Of a DNA stretch of 64,000 nucleotides, positions 58,305 to 64,000 are shown piece by piece. The notes under the pieces are model-generated. The model was not told the origin of the DNA, ran no database searches, and was given only the letters and a program-made list of their open reading frames with translations. The position numbers and the translations under genes are program-made. The DNA is from Hydrangea macrophylla (Eukaryota > Streptophyta > Magnoliopsida > Cornales > Hydrangeaceae). The stretch covers positions 33,047,501-33,111,500 of the forward strand of contig CM066998.1 in NCBI GenBank assembly GCA_033977485.1. The letters run 5' to 3'. Position 1 is the first letter of the stretch. The number at the start of each line of letters is the position of its first letter.

Positions 58305-58724
58305 TCCGGGTTTGTCATTGGCCAGGGTCTGTTTGTAACACGTTTAGCCCACCTGCAAACAGAAAACTAGATAAAGGAAAGTAAAACGTGCGCTTCATAC
58401 AGCACGTGCAACAAAGACTAAGCCATGATTGCATACACTCATTTATTCCATTCATAAATAAAAGAGATAAAAGCATTTAAAGAATCAAATAAAGGAGGGA
58501 GCAAGCTATGCTCCCACATACGGCAAAAGGACCAAGCTATGGTCACATGTATGGTGAATAAAAGAGCAAAAATATAATAATAAAGGTATCAAGAGTGCCT
58601 ATGCTACCGGCTATCATAGAGCCATCATCAAGATAAGAGTGAACATATATATATACAATCCATCAAATAAAGTATGCATCCTCCCATAACACTCAAAAGA
58701 AATAAAAAGTATGAAAAAGCAGGA
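58305..58724. other. Spacer between the two antisense genes of C
   Basis: AT-rich, with paired phrases CAAGCTATGCTCCCACAT and CAAGCTATGGTCACATGT and a short TA run near 58650. Probably holds the 3' untranslated part of the PMD gene and the promoter side of its neighbour. No gene. Confidence 0.5.
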
Positions 58725-61389
58725 TCAGCCTCGGCCCCGGCTGCGAGTCTGACGGGTCGTACGCCTGAGGGGCTCCTCCTCCGACTCTGTCTCGCTGCCT
58801 CCACCGCTCTCCCCACGGCTGCCGCTACCACTGCCTCTGCCTCGTCCCCCGCTGCTGCCTCCACCGCTACCACCGCCTCGCCCCATGCCTCGTCCAGTAC
58901 CGCCATCCCCAAGAGTGTCGCTGAGGGGAATGCCGAACTGCTAGAGCCGCTGCTGAAGCTGCCCCATCTGCTGGGACAGGACTCTGATCTCCTCCGTCTG
59001 AAATAAGAGAGGATAGGTCCAGAAAGTATTGAAAGGATAAATGAAATACTAAGAATAAAAGGGATAAAGATCATACCTGGGCCCTCAACTGAGCCGCAGC
59101 AATCGTCCGAGCTCCCTCAGCCTGAAAATAAGAACTAAGAATAAAGGTTAGTAAAAGAAGGGGCAATCAAAGTCAAAGTGATGGGACGGGGAGAAGTCCC
59201 TTACCATCCACTCTCGTCCAAGAACCCATTGCCGCACGCTGTGGGCATACGTCAAGCCCCCCTGCGAGAGCCGGGGGATCGTCGTCAAGAAAGGCTCGCC
59301 GAACGAGACGGTCGACATGGTCCAATCCCACTCAAGTAAGGGAGGAGGACGAGCCGTGGCAGGAACAGGCTGCAGACAAAAACAAAAATAATAAGAATAA
59401 AACATAAGTAAAGAATGAAAGAAAACTCATGAAGGAATCATTTACTCACCCGAGTCACTTCCATTAGAGGGAAGTTCAGCATCAGCTTAGTGGCGCGGAA
59501 CGCTGGGTTTCCAGTAGGGGGATCCACAAAGTCATGAATGCCCAAGCCCATCAAAGCAACCGTCAGTTCACTACCCTGAAGTGTGTCTGTGGCTCTCATA
59601 GAGACGGGAGGAGGGAACGCACAAAGAATCCCGGGGCTGCCAGTGACTACCTAGTCACCCTCATTCCCAAGTACCACGCCTGGCCCTCTGGCCCATCAAG
59701 GAGTCGCCTCGTCGGGTCATATCCAGCCGACTCTCGGATCTCCGCACGAGCCTCAAGAAGCACTCTAATCCAGGGCTGCCAATGAATGTGCTGCTCCCTC
59801 AAGTTCGTCAGGAAGTTCCTGAACGAAACAAAGTCGTGGGCCCCAGTCTTCCGCCCAACCCTATCCTTCGCCCATTTCAGCCCCTGGGGCATGATAAGGG
59901 TGTCTGCCTCACGTGTCTCAGGGGACATCATGCGAAGGTACTCGTAAGACCAAATCTGTAATAAAAAAAAGGGGTTAGTCCCGCAATTTAAATAAATTTA
60001 TGAAAGTGTAATAAGCAGTGAAATATAGAAAATGGTATACCTCCCACACTCTCCAATAGCTACTGGTGGTGGCCGGGCTGTCCCAGGAGATGTCACCCAT
60101 ATGCCTGTACAAGATGGCTAGCCCTGCACCAGCCTAGTCATACTCGTCAATCCGGTCTAGACGCCACCAGAGAAACAGAAACCCGATCACTCTTGGTGCT
60201 CAACAGAGAGCACCCCAACATATACCTGAGAAAACCACGGGTCATCTGCTCATCGGTGAAACCCTACTGACCCCTGAATGTATCCATGAACCATCGGGCT
60301 GTGACCAAAGGCTCATCTGGAACCACTCCCAGCAATGGCTCCACCTGGTCCCGCTCCTGATCCGTCAGATACCGTAAGCGCTCTCTGCCGAAGGCAATCC
60401 CCGTGATCATTGAGAAGTCCAGGGGAGTCATCGTCATCTCCCCAAAGTCGAAATGGAAAGTGCTGGTAGTGTCCCACCACCGCTCTGACAATGCGTGAAT
60501 TTGTCGCAGGTCATTGGAGCTCTTCGTCAAAAGTTTGAAGAAGTTTCCAAAGCCAGCAGCGTCCACCAAAGCTGTCACTATCTCGCTCAGTTCTGTGTAC
60601 CACTCATACCCGTGAGCGAGGCTGTCGTGCCCCTTTAGGACCTTGGGCTGCAACTGCAAGAAAGAATCGCAAATTTCAGTGTTAGCAATTGGATAGAAGA
60701 GAACGATAAAATATATATGTATATATATAAGTAGATGATAATAAAGAAAAGCGATACAAAAATGAATGAAGAGAGAGAGAGAGAAAAGGAAAAGTTTACA
60801 GAAAGTCTCACAAGCACGGCACTCATTCATGTAAAGCTTAGCAGTTGTACACGAGAATGATAAAAGAAATGAGGATATTTTTTAGAAATACTAGAAAATT
60901 TTGAGAAATGAAAAATAATAATAATAATAATAAAAATAAAAAGAAAAATAACGTTAAAAGATTCAGTGAATAAACGGATTCTTCCTTTTTTTCATCACGG
61001 TCAAAAGGCTTTTTTTTTGGAAGGTTAATAAAATTAAATATGTGCAAGTACAGATGAGACGTCCAAAAATTCGCGGGCACAAGCATTCTTTCTTCCAAGA
61101 AATTAAATGTACATATATATGTATATAAACATGGATTGAAGTAGTCAGGACGCTCAAGGGTGCTACAAGCATAGCATTAAGACATTTGAGATGACATGAT
61201 TTTCACATCACATTCAGGAATATCACACGGCATTAGAAATACGAGAAATAAATAGAGGGGAGCGTTTACCTCGCGCTTGAACGCGAGGGAAGATAAGTGC
61301 TCATCAGGGTCCTGCAATAAGAGTGTGGCGTCTGGATGATGAGTGGCCGTGTACTTGGCCTTCTTCTTCCTCCTTGAACCGCTCGTCAT
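58725..61389 (-). pseudogene. Antisense PMD gene of element C, six exons, decayed
   Basis: Minus-strand exons: 61389-61270, 60647-60041, 59955-59450, 59369-59205, 59121-59077 (45 nt) and 58997-58725, each with GT/AG borders. Exon 1 is basic (MTSGSRRKKKAKY). Exon 2 is the PMD core: KGHDSLAHGYEWYTEL, SERWWDTTSTFHF, GEMTMTPLDFSMITGI. Exon 3: IWSYEYLRMMSPETREAD and HIHWQPWIRV. Exon 6 ends in a Gly/Ser/Arg tail (GRGMGRGGGSGG, SSGGRGRGSGSRG), acidic SETESEEE and a final RSRGRG. Damage: TGA after DTFRGQ, a frameshift and a TGG-to-TAG stop (YD*AG) in exon 2, TAG in exon 6. It shares exon plan and order with B. Role unknown; regulation of the element or of host silencing is possible (inference). Confidence 0.75.
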
Positions 61390-61614
61390 AATCTGTCAAA
61401 AAAGAGAGATTCAAAAGTTAAATTCATGAAAATTTCAGAAAAACAAAGAAATAAAAGAGATTAATCAAGTTTTGATCGAGTAGAACTAACCTGAAAGCCC
61501 CGGTAGATCGATCCAAGCGAGAAAAGAAAAAAGAGAAAATTTTCTCCAGAGCGGAATCGAGAGAGAGAAGATTGAGCGAATGAAAAAAATTGAATTGAAA
61601 CTGCCGGTTTTAGC

Positions 61615-61758
61615 CACTGCCGCTTAAACGTGGCACTCAGCTTTCCGTGCGCGGCAGTTGATGGACTGCCGGGCGGCACTCGCCAAGTGCCGCAACGGCA
61701 CTCCGTGAGTGCCGCACGGCAGTCACGGACTGCCGCAAAAATCCGCGTGTGCCGCGGC
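61615..61758 (-). promoter_or_regulatory. Palindrome array upstream of C's PMD gene
   Basis: The richest array in the window: GGCACTCGCCAAGTGCC, GGCACTCCGTGAGTGCC, GGCAGTCACGGACTGCC, GGCAGTTGATGGACTGCC and more, ending about 225 bp before the PMD start codon. Same unit type as C's LTR promoter. Confidence 0.55.
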
Positions 61759-61919
61759 TAAGTCGGTTCAAAGATCCTTCATTTCCCCTCAAAAATTCAA
61801 ATCAAGTCCCGAAAATTGAATTTGAGGCCCCCAAAATTTTCCCTAATTACACTTTTGGCCCTCGGGGTCATTTTTAAATATAAGTTGGCTACAAATTTTA
61901 GAATTTAGGAGTATATATG

Positions 61920-62155
61920 AGCCTATGGGCCCCCGATTTTAAAAAATTAAAAATATTTGAGCTCGTGGGCTCCTAATTTTGAAATTAAAAAGATTTGAGC
62001 CCGTGGGCTCTCGATTTCTGAAAAGATTTGAGCCCGTGGGCTCCCGATTTTTGAAAATTGAAAAAGATTTGAGCCCGTTGGCTCTCGTTTTTTGAAAATT
62101 GAAAAAGATTTGAGCCCGTAGGCTCCCGATTTTTGAAAATTAGAAAAGATTTGAG
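61920..62155. repeat. About 42-bp array with palindromic core GAGCCCGTGGGCTC in C
   Basis: Five to six units: core GAGCCCGTGGGCTC (variants GAGCTC..GGGCTC, GAGCCCGTTGGCTC) then CCGATTTTTGAAAATTGAAA and AAGATTT. Same design as A's array at 14275-14540 but with a different core. No gene. Confidence 0.75.
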
Positions 62156-63185
62156 AGTGTAACGGGTTTACATTCTCGGTTTTCGCAATAGATTTGCGTT
62201 AATCATTGTTTTCAGAATATAACAGATTTATTTACTCGATCCACGTAACAAATTTGCGCCGATCCTTTGTTTTGAGGAATATAACAGATTTATATTCTCG
62301 GTTAATGGATTTATATTCTCGGTTCTCGCAACAGATTTGCGTTTACCCTCGTTTTAGGAATATAACAGATTTATAATCTTGGTTCTTGCAATAGATTTGC
62401 GTTAACGCTTGTTTTGGGAATATAACGGATTTATATTCTCGGTTCTCGCAACAGATTTGCGTTTACCCTCGTTTTGGGAATATAACAGATTTATATTCTC
62501 GATTCTCGTAACAGATTTGCGTTTACCATCATTTTGGGAATATAACAGATTTATATTCTCGGTTCTCGCAACAGATTTGCGTTTACCCTCGTTTTGGGAA
62601 TGTAACAAATTTATATTATCGGTTCTCGCAACAGATTTACGTTAACCCTTGTTTTGGGAATATAACGGATTTCTCGATTCTCGCAACAGATTTGCGTTTC
62701 CCTTGTTTTGGGAATATAACAGATTTACATTCTCGGTTCTCGTAAGAGATTTGCGTTTACCCTCGTTTTGGGAATGTAACAGATTTATATTATCGGTTCT
62801 CGCAACAGATTTGCGTTAACCCTTGTTTTGGGAATATAACGGATTTATATTCTCGGTTCTCGCAACAGATTTGCGTTACCCTCATTTTGGGAATATTACA
62901 AATTTATATTCCCGGTTCTCGTAACAGATTTGCATTTACCATTGTTTTGGGAATATAACAGATTTACATTCTCGGTTCTCACAACAGATTTGTGTTTACC
63001 CTCGTTTTGGGAATATAACAAATTTATATTCTCGGTTCTCGCAACAGATTTGCGTTTATCCTCATTTTGGGAATATAACAGATTTATATTCTCGGTTCTC
63101 GCAACAGATTTGCGTTTATACTCGTTTTGGGAATATAACAGATTTATATTCTCGGTTCTCGCAACAAATTTGCGTTAACCCTCGA
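62156..63185. repeat. 60-bp tandem array in C (about 17 copies)
   Basis: Unit: GGAATATAACAGATTTATAT, TCTCGGTTCTCGCAACAGAT, TTGCGTTTACCCTCGTTTTG, 60 bp. The period is a multiple of three, so long repetitive ORFs appear on both strands; none is a gene. It sits between the antisense genes and the 3' end, as do the arrays of A and B. 63186-63427 is unique sequence similar to A at about 15600-15800. Confidence 0.9.
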
Positions 63186-63427
63186 AAATCAATTCAAAGA
63201 CATCTTCGTGCCCCCCGTAATAGATTTTTGCATCAGTGAAAGGATCAGGTAATCTTTTCTGACTAACGCGTCACGTAATGTGCGTTATACGTAGGGAAGA
63301 CATGATAAGCGTAGGACATGTGACCAGATCAATTCAGAAGACATCATTGCATGGCACTTGCATCACGATAAGATAGGTGCATTTATCCGTAAGGTTACTT
63401 GTGCTTGTGTATGTTTGGCTCCTGCCC

Positions 63428-63468
63428 TAACTACGTCTTGGTCTGATTCCTGATGGGATACGTAGGCA
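63428..63468 (+). ncRNA. Conserved stem-loop motif, pre-PPT position (C)
   Basis: TAACTACGTCTTGGTCTGAT, TCCTGATGGGA, TACGTAGGC. It aligns with A's 15808-15848 including the flanking GAGCACGACCA. In A the polypurine tract follows within 170 bp; here the sequence switches to PMD at about 63495. Confidence 0.55.
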
Positions 63469-63494
63469 GCTCACCGTTGAGCACGACCAACATG

Positions 63495-64000
63495 AACCGT
63501 CAGTTCACTACCCTGAAGTGTGTCTGTGGCTCTCATAGAGACGGGAGGAGGGAACGCACAAGGAATCCCGGGGCTGCCAGTGACTACCTAGTCACCCTCT
63601 CTCCCAAGTACCACGCCTGGCCCTCTGGCCCATCAAGGAGTCGCCTCGTCGGGTCATATCCAGCCGACTCTCGGATCTCCGCACGAGCCTCAGGAAGCAC
63701 TCTAATCCAGGGCTGCCAATGAATGTGCTGCTCCCTCAAGTTCGTCAGGAAGTTCCTGAACGAAACAAAGTCGTGGGCCCCAGTCTTCCGCCCAACCCTA
63801 TCCTTCGCCCATTTCAGCCCCTGGGGCATGATAAGGGTGTTTGCCTCACGTGTCTCAGGGGACATCATGCGAAGGTACTCGTAAGACCAAATCTGTAATA
63901 AAAAAAGGGGTTAGTCCCGCAATTTAAATAAATTTATGAAAGTGTAATAAGCAGTGAAATATAGAAAATGGTATACCTCCCACACTCTCCAATAGCTACT
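63495..64000 (-). pseudogene. Second copy of the PMD exon 2 end and exon 3 (start of a tandem duplication)
   Basis: 506 bp matching 59558-60063 with only a handful of differences. It contains the PMD exon 3 piece (IWSYEYLRMMSPETREAN) and runs off the window in exon 2. The offset is 3937 bp. The junction at 63490-63495 joins sequence expected just before the 3' LTR to the middle of exon 3. It is most simply a tandem duplication of 59558-63494 or an assembly artefact. Confidence 0.85.

Larger units (their letters stand above)
45603..64000 (+). mobile_element. Element C: Tat-like Ty3/gypsy retrotransposon with antisense cassette (3' end outside)
   Basis: Plus-strand order: 5' LTR (45603-48532), 50-nt primer site, leader, gag, protease, RT, two RNase H domains, integrase (ends 56326), stem-loops, antisense DUF7745-like gene, antisense PMD gene, palindrome array, two tandem arrays, stem-loop. 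A duplicated PMD piece then starts at 63495 in place of the expected polypurine tract and 3' LTR. LTR and leader are homologous to A's but diverged. All genes carry stops or frameshifts. Confidence 0.9.

Noticed and set aside
58674..59006. Plus-strand Ala/Ser-rich ORF of 110 aa
   Set aside because: It is the shadow of PMD exon 6 on the minus strand, which has matching splice borders and a homologous exon plan in B.
62156..63185. CRISPR-like array (also 14595-15112)
   Set aside because: Units are directly joined satellite-type repeats without unique spacers, in a plant retrotransposon. No cas genes.

Overview
The window is repeat DNA from a flowering-plant nuclear genome, most likely a eudicot. 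It holds no host gene, rRNA or tRNA gene that I can support. Almost every base belongs to nested Ty3/gypsy LTR retrotransposons. The plant assignment rests on the tRNA-primed LTR elements, a Tekay/Del-type chromodomain, Tat-type polyproteins with a second (aRNH) RNase H, and plant mobile domain (PMD) genes.

Layout. (X) 1-1262: the 5' end of an old minus-strand element, cut by the next one. (M) From 1263 to at least 45602: a decayed minus-strand chromovirus. Its 3' LTR is 1263-4091. Its coding parts are now split into 4140-6503, 19449-19922 and 42224-43884, and an acidic leader ORF lies at 44264-45275. Three younger elements sit inside M. (A) 6504-19448, plus strand, target duplication TCTAG: a large non-autonomous element with no gag-pol, whose 3.4-kb LTRs are nearly identical. 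(B) 19923-42223, minus strand, target duplication CTCGC: a 22.3-kb Tat-like element, itself cut by a 1371-bp solo LTR (31944-33314, target duplication AAAGG). (C) 45603 to beyond the window end, plus strand: a Tat-like element related to A, inserted into the 5' LTR of M.

The most notable system is in B and C. Between pol and the 3' end, each carries the same two genes in antisense orientation and in the same order: a DUF7745-like gene next to pol, then a six-exon PMD gene. Arrays of GC-rich palindromes (GGCACTC..GAGTGCC type) occur just upstream of the TATA box in the LTRs of A, B and C. The same arrays occur upstream of three of the four antisense genes, which suggests shared control of sense and antisense promoters. 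A 40-45 nt stem-loop with compensatory changes occurs ten times, flanking the cassette region in B and C and the equivalent region of A. Tandem arrays lie on the 3'-LTR side of that region in all three elements.

A and C also share an unusual primer binding site. It is an identical 50-nt complement of the whole 3' half of a tRNA-Arg, ending at tRNA position 27; B has the usual 18-19 nt. All reading frames are decayed. Many of the stops look like C-to-T (or G-to-A) changes expected in methylated, silenced DNA.
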